NCBI GenBank assembly: GCA_020250445.1
Contig: JADCEF010000054.1
Location: forward strand, 1-64,000
Length of the DNA stretch: 64,000 bases
Reading direction: 5' to 3'
Source of the DNA: Rhodobacter sp.
Lineage (GTDB): Bacteria; Pseudomonadota; Alphaproteobacteria; Rhodobacterales; Rhodobacteraceae
The notes under the pieces are model-generated. The model did no database searches, was not told where the DNA came from, and saw only the letters and a list, made by a program, of their open reading frames with translations. Made by a program: the position numbers and the translations under genes. Each line of letters opens with the position of its first letter. The stretch's first letter is position 1. Positions 1-9,090 of the stretch are shown piece by piece.

Positions 1-61
1 GCTGCGCATTCCCCGTCCGAGGGTCGGGAACTTGGCGAAGGATCGTGATCAATGACGGCAT
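1..61 (-). CDS. ISAs1-family transposase, N-terminal end only (runs off the window)
   Basis: The minus strand has an ATG at 61 preceded by a strong GGGAGG ribosome binding site, then 20 codons that run out of the window. The visible residues include the run ILRQVPDPRTGNAQ. The 'VPDPR' run close to the N-terminus is typical of ISAs1/H-repeat DDE transposases (known family pattern). Only 20 residues are visible, so the catalytic residues and the integrity of the gene cannot be judged. It is convergent with nothing here and lies upstream of, and divergent to, mttB. It could instead be another short protein with a chance match. Confidence 0.55.
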   Translation of the reverse strand, partial: MPSLITILRQVPDPRTGNAQ

Positions 62-62
62 G

Positions 63-81
63 GGTTCCTCCCTTAGGAACC
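63..81. repeat. Inverted repeat overlapping the leader of the ISAs1-like gene
   Basis: A 7-bp perfect inverted repeat (GGTTCCT, 5-base spacer, AGGAACC) spans 63-81. With one bulged base it extends outward through the GCATG/CATGC arms. It covers the ribosome binding site of the transposase-like ORF, so in the transcript it could form a hairpin that hides the RBS, a common way insertion sequences limit transposase translation. That role is inferred. Confidence 0.4.
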
Positions 82-310
82 ACATGCAGAATCCAATTCA
101 GACCCAAGCGCTACCTCAAATCTTCAAATGCGATTCCCCTGGCGCGGGCGGGGCGGCTGCGCGCGGGGGTGGTGCACCACCGGCCTGGCCGGAAGCGACA
201 TGGCGCAATGTCGGTTTTGCCCCGCAGGTGACGATTCCGCAGGGCGGGACGGCCGGGATTGCGGGCATAACCGGCGCACTTCCCGAAGGGTCGGGCACGG
301 AGGGTTCCTG

Positions 311-1858
311 ATGAACGATGCGGCAGTGGCGGGGCGGCGGGCACGGGGTGGCGGCGGATCGGCACGGCGGGCAGAGCGGACGGCGATCAGCTTTGACGTG
401 GCGGGCTATATCCGGCGCAACATCCCGAACTTCGAGATCCTGAACGAAGAGGCCCTTCAGATCATCGAATGGAATGCCGACACCGTGCTGGAAGAGATCG
501 GCGTCAACTTTGTTGACAACCCCCGGGCGCTTGGTCTGTGGCGTGACGCCGGGGCCACGGTGACCGGAGAGCGGGTTCATATTCCGCGCGGACTTGCGCG
601 CAGGCTCTGCGCCACCGCCCCGTCCAGCTTTACCCAGCATGCGCGCAATCCGGCGCGGTCGGTCGAGGTGGGCGGGCGCAACCTTGTCCTCGCCCCGGTA
701 TACGGACCGCCCTTCGTGCGCGACCGCCAAGGCGGACGGCGCTATGCCACCATCGCCGATTTCCGCAATTTCGTGAAGCTGGGCTACATGTCGAAATGGC
801 TGCACCATTCGGGCGGCACGGTGTGCGAGCCCACGGATGTGCCGGTGAACAAGCGCCACCTCGACATGCTGCTGGCGCATATGGAACTGTCGGACAAACC
901 CTTTATGGGATCGGTGACCGAACCCGTCCGGGCGCAGGATTCCATCGAGATGTGCGAGATCCTGTTCGGCCAGGACTTTGTTGCGCGAAACACGGTGATG
1001 ACCTCGCTCATCAACATCAATTCGCCGCTGACCTTTGATTCGACGATGATGGGCGCGCTGGAGGTTTATGCCCGCGCCGGGCAGGCCGCGATCGTCAGCC
1101 CCTTCATCGTCGGCGGGGCCATGGCCCCCGTGACCGTGGCGGGCACGCTGACCCAGGTTCTGGCCGAAGTTCTGGCCGGCGTGGCCTATTCGCAGCTTGT
1201 GCGGCCCGGTGCCCCGGTGATCTTCGGGGCCTTTGTGACCAGCATCGACATGAATTCCGGCGCGCCGACCTTTGGCACGCCAGAGGCGTCGCATATCACC
1301 TATGGCGCGGGTCAATTGGCGCGCCGGCTGGGTCTGCCCTACCGCTCGGGCGGGGCCTTCTGCGGATCGAAGCTTCCCGATGCGCAGGCGGCCTATGAAA
1401 GCGCCAATTCGTTGAACATGGCGCTCTTGTCGGGTGTCAACTTCATGCTGCATGCCTGCGGCTGGCTGGAAGGCGGCCTGGTGTCGTCTTACGAGAAGTT
1501 CGTCATGGACGCCGATCAGCTTGGCACGCTGCACCATCTGGCCAAAGGCATCATCATGGATGAGAACGGCCAGGGCATGGACGCCATCCGCGAAGTCGGG
1601 CCGGGCGGTCATTACCTGGGCTGCAGCCACACCCAGGCAAACTTCAAAAGTGCCTTCTGGCGGTCGGACCTGTTCGACTACAAGCCGTTCGAGACCTGGG
1701 ACGAGGAAGGCGCGCGCGACACCGAAGCGCTGGCGGCAGAGCGTGTCGCCAGGATGCTGGGCGATTACCAGCCGCCCGCCCTGGACCAAGGTACGGCCGA
1801 GGCGCTGCAGGACTATGTGGCGCGCAAGAAGGCTTCGGTCCCCGACGCCTTCATCTGA
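311..1858 (+). CDS. MttB-family (trimethylamine methyltransferase-like) protein, non-pyrrolysine
   Basis: This 515-residue protein belongs to the MttB superfamily of corrinoid-dependent methyltransferases. They transfer a methyl group from a quaternary or tertiary amine (trimethylamine, glycine betaine, carnitine, proline betaine) to a cobalt carrier protein. Recognisable stretches are the N-terminal NIPNFEILNEE region and the central VSPFIVGGAMAPVT and LPYRSGGAFCGSK segments. The frame is open with no internal TAG, so it is of the non-pyrrolysine type found widely in Rhodobacterales, where glycine betaine is the best-supported kind of substrate. The start at 311 was chosen because GGAGGG lies just upstream; the frame is open further upstream without a better site. 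A strong hairpin follows the stop. No corrinoid protein or activase is adjacent, so the substrate is not known. Confidence 0.85.
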   Translation: MNDAAVAGRRARGGGGSARRAERTAISFDVAGYIRRNIPNFEILNEEALQIIEWNADTVLEEIGVNFVDNPRALGLWRDAGATVTGERVHIPRGLARRLCATAPSSFTQHARNPARSVEVGGRNLVLAPVYGPPFVRDRQGGRRYATIADFRNFVKLGYMSKWLHHSGGTVCEPTDVPVNKRHLDMLLAHMELSDKPFMGSVTEPVRAQDSIEMCEILFGQDFVARNTVMTSLININSPLTFDSTMMGALEVYARAGQAAIVSPFIVGGAMAPVTVAGTLTQVLAEVLAGVAYSQLVRPGAPVIFGAFVTSIDMNSGAPTFGTPEASHITYGAGQLARRLGLPYRSGGAFCGSKLPDAQAAYESANSLNMALLSGVNFMLHACGWLEGGLVSSYEKFVMDADQLGTLHHLAKGIIMDENGQGMDAIREVGPGGHYLGCSHTQANFKSAFWRSDLFDYKPFETWDEEGARDTEALAAERVARMLGDYQPPALDQGTAEALQDYVARKKASVPDAFI

Positions 1859-1881
1859 TCTTTCCCGCCCATCTGCCGAAC

Positions 1882-1912
1882 GCGCCGCCGGTCCTGCCGG
1901 CGGCGCCTTTCC
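1882..1912 (+). terminator. Rho-independent-type terminator after mttB
   Basis: A perfect 10-bp GC-rich stem (GCGCCGCCGG / CCGGCGGCGC) with a 5-base loop is followed by CTTTCCTGTT. It begins 24 bases after the mttB-like stop and sits between convergent genes, so it can serve both. The T-run is weak. Confidence 0.6.
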
Positions 1913-1922
1913 TGTTGCGGGG

Positions 1923-2213
1923 TCAGCGCAGCGGGTCGCGCGGCAGCAGGCGTGCCTCGGCCATCAGGGCAATCAGCAGATCGACATGGCGGACCGGATT
2001 GTACCCGGTGGCCCCGGTCTTGCGGACCTCTTCGACCTCATCTTCCGCCTCCAGAAGCCGGGCGACCGAGATCGGCGGCGGCGGGGCGGCACCCATGCCG
2101 ATCAGGCGGCGCAAGTCGCGGTCGCGCCGGTAATCCGGCAGACCAAGGCGTGCCGCCTGAATCAAAAGCCGGGGACGCTGTAACCTGGCGATGTGGCTGC
2201 GCAGTTCCGTCAT
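1923..2213 (-). CDS. DUF6477-type small hypothetical protein
   Basis: A 96-residue protein with no signal peptide or membrane segment. It begins MTELRSHIARLQRPRLL and carries a short proline run (APPPPISVARLL) followed by an acidic patch. I associate this sequence type with DUF6477, a family apparently limited to Rhodobacterales, whose function is unknown. The start at 2213 is supported by a GGAGG site 6 bases upstream; the frame is open 25 codons further but without such a site. It is convergent with the mttB-like gene and divergent from the DUF6456 gene, so it is probably a single-gene transcript. Confidence 0.6.
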   Translation of the reverse strand: MTELRSHIARLQRPRLLIQAARLGLPDYRRDRDLRRLIGMGAAPPPPISVARLLEAEDEVEEVRKTGATGYNPVRHVDLLIALMAEARLLPRDPLR

Positions 2214-2361
2214 GAGAGGCCTCCAGATGGGGAAGGTCCACTCTGCCCTGCCGCAACCGGGCGTTGCGCAATCTGGCGCGCGGCGCACGCGGGGTTACGG
2301 ATTGCTTTAGAAATTGTAAAGAATTATCGGCAAAAGGCCAGCGTTAACAATCAGGTAGGAA

Positions 2362-3504
2362 ATGCGTGCCAAGGTTGTGTCAGCCCCTGCATCCGCCACA
2401 ATGCGCCCCGGCCCCGGCCAGTCGGGGCAAGTCGGTTCAAACATCGGGCCGGTCGGATCCCTGCCGGCCTGGCTGCCGGACGCGGTGCGGCTTTATCTTG
2501 ATCACATCGAAGACGGGCATTCCCTGCGGTCGCTGGCGCGCCGCGAAGGCTGTGCTGCCTCGACGGTGCTGCGCCAGGTCCGCCGCTGCGAGAACCGCCG
2601 CGACGACCCGTTGATTGACGAAGCTCTGGCGGCGCTTGGCAAAGCGCATGCCGGGCGCTGCCGTGTTCCAGTGAAGGAGAGTGACCCCGCCATGACCGCC
2701 CCGATCCGTGCTGACCACATCATGCTGGATGACGCCACAATCGCCCGCGAGGCCCGCCGCATTCTGCGCCGTCTTTCCGAACCGGGTGCGGTGCTTGCAA
2801 TTGCACAGGACATGGAAAAGGCGGCGGTGCTGCGCGCGCTGCCCGATGGCCGGACCGCGCATCTTGGGGTGGTGGACCGCCCCGTCGCGCAGGTCTTTGC
2901 CCTGAAAGGCTGGATTTCCTGCCGCAAGCCGGGCCGCGTTGCCAGCTATGAGCTGACCGGCCCCGGGCGTGCGGCGCTGCGCCGGTTTGCCGAACAGCTC
3001 GCAGCGCGGCCGGGCGATCTGTCCGGCGGACAGCAGGCAGAGGAAACCGGGCCGCGCGTGCGCTACGGCGCGGTCGAAAGTCCGATTGCCGTTCTGGGGC
3101 GGCGGCGCGACAAGGATGGCAAGCCTTTTCTGGAGACTGCCCTTGTCGATGCCGCCGAACGGCTGCGCGAGGATTTCGAACTGGCGCAGATGGGTCCGCG
3201 CGTGGCCCAGAACTGGGACCGCTTCCTGACCGGGGGGGATCGGGGCAGCTTCCGGCCTGACGGCGGGCCATCGGATGGTCCGCGTGCCGCGCGGGAACGC
3301 GTGGCTGCAGCGCTGGCCGATCTTGGTCCGGGTCTGGGCGATATGGTGCTGCGCTGCGGCTGCTATCTTGAAGGGCTCGAGGCCGCCGAAAGGCGGATGG
3401 GCTGGTCGGCGCGATCGGGAAAGATCGTGCTGCGCATCGCCCTGCAGCGGCTGAAACGCCATTATGAAGAACGCTATGGCAAGACCGGGCCGCTGATCGG
3501 CTGA
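2362..3504 (+). CDS. DUF6456 domain protein with N-terminal helix-turn-helix
   Basis: This 380-residue protein has two parts. Residues about 35-75 (HSLRSLARREGCAASTVLRQVRR) read as a helix-turn-helix of the kind that binds DNA. The C-terminal third (from about residue 230, beginning YGAVESPIAVLGRRRD) matches the DUF6456 domain, an alphaproteobacterial domain of unknown function rich in Arg and acidic residues. A winged-helix-like stretch (residues 120-215) may lie between. It is probably a DNA-binding regulator; this is inferred. A G7 run at about 3232-3238 lies inside the coding frame. The start at 2362 has a weak AGGTAGGAA site; an ATG a little downstream is possible. Confidence 0.6.
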   Translation: MRAKVVSAPASATMRPGPGQSGQVGSNIGPVGSLPAWLPDAVRLYLDHIEDGHSLRSLARREGCAASTVLRQVRRCENRRDDPLIDEALAALGKAHAGRCRVPVKESDPAMTAPIRADHIMLDDATIAREARRILRRLSEPGAVLAIAQDMEKAAVLRALPDGRTAHLGVVDRPVAQVFALKGWISCRKPGRVASYELTGPGRAALRRFAEQLAARPGDLSGGQQAEETGPRVRYGAVESPIAVLGRRRDKDGKPFLETALVDAAERLREDFELAQMGPRVAQNWDRFLTGGDRGSFRPDGGPSDGPRAARERVAAALADLGPGLGDMVLRCGCYLEGLEAAERRMGWSARSGKIVLRIALQRLKRHYEERYGKTGPLIG

Positions 3505-3514
3505 GTCCGGCACC

Positions 3515-4090
3515 TCAGGCAAGGACGGCGCGCAAGGCCAGCGCCGCCGACAGCAGCCCAAGCCAAAGCGCGGCACTGCGGCGCAGCAGCGGTGGCAGGC
3601 CGGTCACCGCCGCATCGCCGCGGCGCACCAGCAGCGCACCCAGACCGATCCATGCGGTGGCGGCACCGCAGACAAGCCCCGCAAAGACGGCAATCCGCAT
3701 GGGCAGGTCAGGTCCGGGCATCAGCACAAGGCCGATGACCAGCGCCTTGGGATTGAGCAGGGTCGTCAGAAAAACGCGCCGGGGCGTGACCGTGGCCGAA
3801 GCGTCCTGCGCCGCAAGCGGGCTGCGCCACATGCGGATCGCAAGCCACAGCACCCAGGCCGCCGCCGCCGCCGTGACCGCTGGCAACAGGCCGGGCACGG
3901 CGGCCAAAACCGCAGACCCGGCCAGCGCCAGAGGCACCGCCACACACAGATAGGCGCAGATTTCAACCGCAATCAGCCCCGAAGCGCCCCGCACCCCGCG
4001 TTCGGCCCCGCCAATCGCCATCAGCGTATTGGTTGGCCCCGGTGTCAGCAGCAGCACCGCAAGGGCAAGGATCAGATCGGGAATCGGCAT
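3515..4090 (-). CDS. LysE family translocator (amino acid exporter)
   Basis: A 191-residue hydrophobic protein with about six predicted membrane segments. The N-terminal stretch ILALAVLLLTPGPTNTLMA carries the TPGP motif diagnostic of the LysE/RhtB exporter family, which exports basic amino acids, homoserine or threonine from the cytoplasm. The C-terminal half has LLNPKALVIGLV, the second conserved family segment. The length is on the short side (family about 200-210) but all helices seem present. The start at 4090 gives a typical N-terminus; a codon four residues upstream (4102) is also open. It is convergent with the DUF6456 gene. The substrate cannot be told from sequence. Confidence 0.85.
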   Translation of the reverse strand: MPIPDLILALAVLLLTPGPTNTLMAIGGAERGVRGASGLIAVEICAYLCVAVPLALAGSAVLAAVPGLLPAVTAAAAAWVLWLAIRMWRSPLAAQDASATVTPRRVFLTTLLNPKALVIGLVLMPGPDLPMRIAVFAGLVCGAATAWIGLGALLVRRGDAAVTGLPPLLRRSAALWLGLLSAALALRAVLA

Positions 4091-4217
4091 GACAGCCTGC
4101 AAAACATGACATCAATCCCTTTGAAAGGGTCTGTTGCCTGCCCGCCTTGATCAGGGTCAAGATGCCTTGGCGCGCGGCCGGCAGGGCGCGCGCCAAGGTG
4201 CGTCACACCGGGATGGG

Positions 4218-4922
4218 TCAGTCCCGGGCGCGGGTCAGACCGGCGGCATAGACAAGGCCCGCCACCGCGCCGCCTGCCAGAGGGGCGACAATGAACAGCC
4301 ACAGTTGCGACAGGGCCCGCCCCCCCTCGAACAGGGCCGGGCCGATCGACCGGGCCGGGTTTACCGACACGCCGGTCACGTGGATGCCGACCAGATGGAT
4401 CGCCGCCAGCGTCAGTCCGATCGCGAGGCCCGCAAATCCCGCAGCCGCGCCGGGTCCGGTCGCACCCAGGATCACGGTGACGAAGATGAAGGTCATCACG
4501 AATTCAAAGACCAGCGCTGCGGTCATGCTGTAGCCGCCGCCATAGCCTTCGCCCCAGCCGTTCGTACCCATCCCGCCGCCCCAGCCGGGGGCACCGCTGG
4601 CAATGACGTAAAGGATCGCCGCGCCGATGACCGCTCCGGCGATCTGTGCTGCGGCATAGCCCAGAAAGTCGCCGATGCCCATCCGGCCGGCCGTCACCAT
4701 CCCCAGCGACACCGCCGGGTTCAGATGCGCACCCGAGATCGCGCCCAGACCATAGGCCGCAGCCACGATCGACAGGCCGAAGGCAAGCGAGATGCCCGCA
4801 TAGCCGATGCCGACCATGACGCCGTCCGCACCGATAACCTTCTGCCCGATCACCGCAGCACCACAGCCGAACAGCACAAGGATCATGGTTCCCAGCGCCT
4901 CGGCAATCAATTTCTTTGACAT
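4218..4922 (-). CDS. aqpZ: Aquaporin Z-type water channel
   Basis: A 234-residue inner-membrane protein of the MIP family with six membrane helices and both half-helix NPA motifs: AHLNPAVS (about residue 66) and VSVNPARS (about 188). The Arg after the second NPA and the His in the AIHLVG segment fit the narrow selectivity filter of water-specific AqpZ rather than a glycerol facilitator. A glycine-rich periplasmic loop (APGWGGGMGTNGWGEG) between the halves is longer than in the E. coli protein. GGAGGGAAC precedes the ATG. It is transcribed alone, divergent from lipA. Confidence 0.93.
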   Translation of the reverse strand: MSKKLIAEALGTMILVLFGCGAAVIGQKVIGADGVMVGIGYAGISLAFGLSIVAAAYGLGAISGAHLNPAVSLGMVTAGRMGIGDFLGYAAAQIAGAVIGAAILYVIASGAPGWGGGMGTNGWGEGYGGGYSMTAALVFEFVMTFIFVTVILGATGPGAAAGFAGLAIGLTLAAIHLVGIHVTGVSVNPARSIGPALFEGGRALSQLWLFIVAPLAGGAVAGLVYAAGLTRARD

Positions 4923-5062
4923 GTTCCCTCCTTGGTCGGTGCCCGGTCACCTCGTGATGGCACCGGTTTTCTTCGTCGTTCCCGGCTGCCTTGCGCCGCC
5001 GGTTGCCTTGTGGCAGCAGGAAGCATATCTGTGCATCATGCGTGCGTCAGGGAAAAAAAGCA

Positions 5063-6013
5063 GTGCGTGATCTTTCTGTGCCCGAACAGCGCCATCCCGA
5101 AAAGGCGCATCGCGCCGATACCGCGCAGCCGAAGAAACCGGACTGGATCCGGGTCAAGGCCCCGGTCAGCCAGGGCTACAAGGCCACGCGCGACATCATC
5201 CGGGCGCAAAAGCTGGTGACGGTCTGCGAAGAGGCGGGCTGCCCCAATGTCGGCGAATGCTGGAGCCAGGGGCACGCCACCATGATGATCATGGGCGAGA
5301 TCTGCACGCGCGGCTGCACCTTTTGCAACGTGGCCACCGGCAGGCCGCAGGCGCTGGATGCGTTTGAACCGGGCCGGGTCGCCCATGCGGTGGCCGAACT
5401 GGGGTTGAACCATGTGGTGGTAACCTCGGTTGACCGGGATGATCTGGAAGATGGCGGGGCTGCGCATTTCGCGCAGACCATCCGCGCGATCCGCCACCGC
5501 GCGCCGGGAACGACCATCGAGGTTCTGGTGCCTGATTTCCTGAAATGCGCGCCCGCCGCGCTGGAAACGGTGGTCGCGGCGCGGCCCGATGTGTTCAACC
5601 ATAATCTGGAAACCGTGCCGGGCCTTTACCCCGAGGTGCGCCCCGGCGCGCGCTATTTCCATTCGCTGCGCCTGCTGCAGCGGGTGAAAGAGCTTGATCC
5701 TGCGATGTTCACCAAGTCAGGCATCATGGTGGGCCTGGGCGAGGACCGCCAGTCGGTTCTGCAGGTGATGGATGACATGCGCGCGGCGGATGTCGATTTT
5801 CTGACCATCGGGCAATATCTGCAACCCACGCCCAAGCACCACCGCATCGACCGTTTCGTGACGCCCGACGAATTCAGGGGCTATGCGACGGCGGCCTATG
5901 GCAAGGGGTTCCTGATGGTGTCGGCCACGCCCCTGACACGGTCCTCTTACCACGCCGGAGAGGATTTCGCGCGGCTGCGGGCGGCGCGGCTGGCGAAACT
6001 GGGGCGGGCCTGA
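5063..6013 (+). CDS. lipA: Lipoyl synthase
   Basis: This radical-SAM enzyme inserts two sulphur atoms into the octanoyl chain bound to the E2 subunits of 2-oxoacid dehydrogenases and to GcvH. It shows both iron-sulphur cluster sets: the auxiliary cluster Cys55, Cys60 and Cys66 ([12 protein letters not shown]) and the SAM cluster Cys81, Cys85 and Cys88 (CTRGCTFC). The C-terminal [10 protein letters not shown] segment holds the conserved serine that ligates the auxiliary cluster. The start chosen is GTG at 5063 with AGGGA upstream; it gives the N-terminus [14 protein letters not shown] and 316 residues, the usual family length. A longer open frame upstream has no family resemblance. Confidence 0.95.
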   Translation: MRDLSVPEQRHPEKAHRADTAQPKKPDWIRVKAPVSQGYKATRDIIRAQKLVTVCEEAGCPNVGECWSQGHATMMIMGEICTRGCTFCNVATGRPQALDAFEPGRVAHAVAELGLNHVVVTSVDRDDLEDGGAAHFAQTIRAIRHRAPGTTIEVLVPDFLKCAPAALETVVAARPDVFNHNLETVPGLYPEVRPGARYFHSLRLLQRVKELDPAMFTKSGIMVGLGEDRQSVLQVMDDMRAADVDFLTIGQYLQPTPKHHRIDRFVTPDEFRGYATAAYGKGFLMVSATPLTRSSYHAGEDFARLRAARLAKLGRA

Positions 6014-6066
6014 CCCGGGATGGCGCTTGCCGCTATCTGACCTCTGTGGGCGAACCGGTGCGCCGC

Positions 6067-7263
6067 CTAATGCTTCACATCGGGAAGGAAGATGGCAAGC
6101 ACTCCGATCAGCGGCAGGACCGAGATCAACCGGAACACATGGGTGATCGAGGTTGCGTCCGCAATCACGCCGATGGCCGCCGCCCCCAGCGCGCCCATGC
6201 CGAAGGCAAGGCCAAAGAACAGCCCGGCCACCATGCCGACCTTTTCCGGCATCAGATCCTGGGCAAAGACGATGATCGCCGGAAAGGCCGAGGCAAGGAT
6301 CAGTCCGGCCAGGGCGCTGAGCGCCACCGTGCCTGCCAGCCCGACGTGGGGAATCAGCAGGGCAATCGGGGCAACGCCAAGGATCGACACCCAGATGACC
6401 CGCTTGCGCCCGATCCGGTCGCCGATGGGGCCGCCGATGATGGTGCCAACGGCGACAGCGGCCAGGAAGATGAACAGGCTGATCTGGGCCCCGGCCACCG
6501 ACAGGCCGAAGTGCTCGATCAGGTAGAAGGTGAAATAGCTGGAATAGGCGCCCATATAGACGAATTTGGAAAACGTCAGCGCAATCAGCACCAGCAGGGC
6601 GCGCCGCACCACCGGCCGGGGAAAGCCCGGTCCGCGCGGGCGGTTGCGCGCGGCGGTCATGCGTGCCCGGCCTTCGGATCCATACCAGCGGCCCACGCCG
6701 AACAGCACCGCCATTCCGGCCAGCGCGACCAGGGCGAACCATTGCACGCTGATCTGGCCGAACGGCACCACGATAAAGGCCGCAAGCAGTGGCCCCAGTG
6801 CCGATCCCGCATTGCCGCCGACCTGAAAGAAGGACTGGGCGAAGCCCGGCCTGCGCCCGGCGGCAAGGCGGGCGATGCGGCTGGAATCGGGGTGAAACAC
6901 GGAACTGCCGCAGCCAACCAGCGCCACCGCGACAAGCAGCATCGGAAAACTGTGCGCATGTGCCAGCACGACCAGACCCGACAGCGTCAGACCCATGCCG
7001 AACACCAGGGAAAAGGGCAGGGGGTGCCTGTCGGTGTAAAGGCCGACCACGGGCTGCAGCACCGAGGCCGTGCCCTGAAACACGAAGGTGACAAGGCCGA
7101 TCTGCCCGAAGTTGAGCGCGAGTTCCCCCTTCAGCAGCGGATAGATCGCTGGGATCAGCGACTGCATCAGGTCATTGAGCAGGTGGCACAGAGCAACGGC
7201 TGCGATGATGGGCAGGACCGTGGTGTCATGCGCCGGTGCGGCCGGGGTGGTCTGATCTGACAT
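6067..7263 (-). CDS. MFS efflux transporter of the Fsr (fosmidomycin resistance) type
   Basis: A 398-residue inner-membrane protein with twelve predicted helices. The first helix and loop (LCHLLNDLMQSLIPAIYPLL) and the motif VFHPDSSRIAR after helix 4 are characteristic of the Fsr branch of the major facilitator superfamily, proton-driven drug exporters. FQVGGNAGSALGPL is the antiporter-type motif C region. The start at 7263 (MSDQTTPAAP) is preferred over an in-frame codon 15 residues upstream. It is convergent with lipA and is followed at a distance by the cytochrome c gene. The natural substrate is not known. Confidence 0.85.
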   Translation of the reverse strand: MSDQTTPAAPAHDTTVLPIIAAVALCHLLNDLMQSLIPAIYPLLKGELALNFGQIGLVTFVFQGTASVLQPVVGLYTDRHPLPFSLVFGMGLTLSGLVVLAHAHSFPMLLVAVALVGCGSSVFHPDSSRIARLAAGRRPGFAQSFFQVGGNAGSALGPLLAAFIVVPFGQISVQWFALVALAGMAVLFGVGRWYGSEGRARMTAARNRPRGPGFPRPVVRRALLVLIALTFSKFVYMGAYSSYFTFYLIEHFGLSVAGAQISLFIFLAAVAVGTIIGGPIGDRIGRKRVIWVSILGVAPIALLIPHVGLAGTVALSALAGLILASAFPAIIVFAQDLMPEKVGMVAGLFFGLAFGMGALGAAAIGVIADATSITHVFRLISVLPLIGVLAIFLPDVKH

Positions 7264-7365
7264 GGAAAACAATCTGCCTTGATTGCGCAGCAAGCGCGCG
7301 AAATCCATGGGGAGTCAACCGCGAAAGGCACCGGCAAGGCGCGCCTGCTGCGCCCTGTGCCGCCC

Positions 7366-8256
7366 TCAGGGAAGCGGCGGGACGCGGGCCAGATAGGCCG
7401 CAATCGCCTGCCGGTCCGTATCGGGCAGGTGCGACAGGTTGGTCACCACCGCAGCCATTGATCCGCCAGCGAAATCGTACTCTGGCGTGAAGCCGCTTTT
7501 CAGATATTCGGCGATTTCGGACGCGGTCCAGGACAGATGCGCCGGGGTGATGTTGGGGATATTGCCCTGACCTTCGGGGTTCGGCCCGCCCGCCAGCCAG
7601 TGCGACAGGTTCCGCCCCCCCAGGGCATCGCGCGGCGTGTGGCATTCGCTGCAATGCCCCAGCCCTTCGACAAGGTAGCGCCCGCGCGTTTCCTCGGCCG
7701 TCAGATCGCCGGTCACCACCCATCCGGTCCCCGCATTCAGCAGCTTCCATCCCCCCAGAAGCAGGCGCTGGTTGAAGGGAAAGCCGATCTCATGAGGTTC
7801 GCTGGCGCGGTCCGAAGCGGGCAGGGTCATCAGGAAGGCGTGCAGGTCTGCCACGTCCTGCGGTGTTGCATGGGCATAAGAGGTATAGGGGAAGGCCGGA
7901 AAATAATGCCGCCCCTGTGGCGAGGTGCCGTGGCGCATCGCGGTGTCAAGGTCTTCGACTGTCCAGGCCCCGATCCCCTGCGCCGTGTGGGGGGAAATGT
8001 TGGGCGCGATGAAGGTGCCGAACGCGGTTGAAAGCCGCAGGCCCCCCGCCAGCACAAGACGCGCCTCGCCTTCGGCACCCGGGGCCGCATGGCAGGAGGC
8101 GCAGCCCCCGGCCCAGAACACCATCTCGCCATGAATCGGATCGCCGGTCAGGCCCGCAAGAGTGGCAGGATCAGAGCTTTGCGGCCGGGTGATGACATAG
8201 GCGGCCCCAAGGCCCAGCAGCGCCACCAGACCCAGCCCCGACAGTATGCGACGCAT
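7366..8256 (-). CDS. Di-haem cytochrome c (alcohol-dehydrogenase-subunit type)
   Basis: A 296-residue exported protein. Residues 1-24 form an uncleaved anchor or signal peptide. Two haem c sites are visible: CASCH at 52-56 and CSECH around residue 200, each in its own cytochrome domain, with LARVPPLP at the end. The arrangement resembles the electron-transfer subunit of membrane-bound periplasmic dehydrogenases, but those normally carry three haems and have a dehydrogenase partner; none is adjacent here. It probably passes electrons in the periplasm to the respiratory chain. It could also belong to the simple di-haem cytochromes encoded next to a sulphite or aldehyde oxidoreductase elsewhere. 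Confidence 0.85.
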   Translation of the reverse strand: MRRILSGLGLVALLGLGAAYVITRPQSSDPATLAGLTGDPIHGEMVFWAGGCASCHAAPGAEGEARLVLAGGLRLSTAFGTFIAPNISPHTAQGIGAWTVEDLDTAMRHGTSPQGRHYFPAFPYTSYAHATPQDVADLHAFLMTLPASDRASEPHEIGFPFNQRLLLGGWKLLNAGTGWVVTGDLTAEETRGRYLVEGLGHCSECHTPRDALGGRNLSHWLAGGPNPEGQGNIPNITPAHLSWTASEIAEYLKSGFTPEYDFAGGSMAAVVTNLSHLPDTDRQAIAAYLARVPPLP

Positions 8257-8483
8257 GGATGCCCCTTTTCGTTTGCTCCCGCCGGCGATGGCGGGCCTGC
8301 TGTGACCTTGGGCGTGACGATAGGCCCTGTGGCAGGCGGCGCAAGACCCGTGCCGCCATGCCGCCGCCTGGCTGCCCCTGCCTCGACTGCGGCGGTATCA
8401 CGGGCAGGGTCATCACAACCCTTTGGGCAAATCCTGCGGACCTTCGGCGACGGGCCGGGCAGAGGGCAAGGGGCACCTTGCGA

Positions 8484-9020
8484 TCAGGTGAACCTGACCT
8501 TGCCGATGAAGGGCAGGTTCCGGTTGCGCTGGGCAAAATCAATGCCGTAGCCGACAACGAATTCGTCCGGAATCACAAAGCCGGTCCAGGTGGCGCGGAT
8601 GTCAACCTCGCGCCGCGTCGGCTTGTCCAGAAGCGCGCAAACCTCCAGCCGTTTGGGTTCGCGGCTTTGCAGCAGCCGCACGACATGGCCCAGCGTGAAG
8701 CCGGTATCGACGATGTCCTCAACCACCAGCACATCGCGCCCCGCGATTTCGCCGCGCAGATCCTTGAGGATGCGCACCTCGCGCGAGCTTTCCATGCCGT
8801 CGCCATAGGACGAGGCTTCCAGAAAATCGACCTCGACCGGAAGATCGATCTCGCGCACCAGATCGGCGATGAACACGAAGGATCCGCGCAGCAGCCCGAC
8901 CACGATCAGCTTGTCGGTACCGCTGAAGTGCAGGGTAATGTCGCGGGCCAGCGTCTCGACCCGGGCCGCAATCGACTTGGCCGAGATCATCTCATCGATC
9001 ACGTAGGTGGGTTGCGGCAT
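8484..9020 (-). CDS. hpt: Hypoxanthine phosphoribosyltransferase
   Basis: A 178-residue cytoplasmic type I phosphoribosyltransferase that converts hypoxanthine (and guanine) plus PRPP to IMP (GMP) in purine salvage. The PRPP-binding signature [14 protein letters not shown] (about residues 98-111) is intact, as is the N-terminal flexible-loop region with [10 protein letters not shown]. The length matches the family. The ATG at 9020 is the only sensible start. It is transcribed away from the neighbouring START-domain gene; the 227 bases downstream before the cytochrome gene hold nothing recognisable. Confidence 0.92.
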   Translation of the reverse strand: MPQPTYVIDEMISAKSIAARVETLARDITLHFSGTDKLIVVGLLRGSFVFIADLVREIDLPVEVDFLEASSYGDGMESSREVRILKDLRGEIAGRDVLVVEDIVDTGFTLGHVVRLLQSREPKRLEVCALLDKPTRREVDIRATWTGFVIPDEFVVGYGIDFAQRNRNLPFIGKVRFT

Positions 9021-9090
9021 GGCGGCCCCTTGATTTCCCCGGCCCGTTTAACGAAAAGCCAGCATCGAGTCACGCCCGGGGAGGGGGCCT

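Noticed and set aside
116-1789. 557-codon open frame on the minus strand
   Set aside because: Opposite the MttB-family gene; low-complexity His/Arg/Gly-rich product.
311-1858. Pyrrolysine-containing MttB
   Set aside because: There is no in-frame TAG within the gene; the family includes many members without pyrrolysine.
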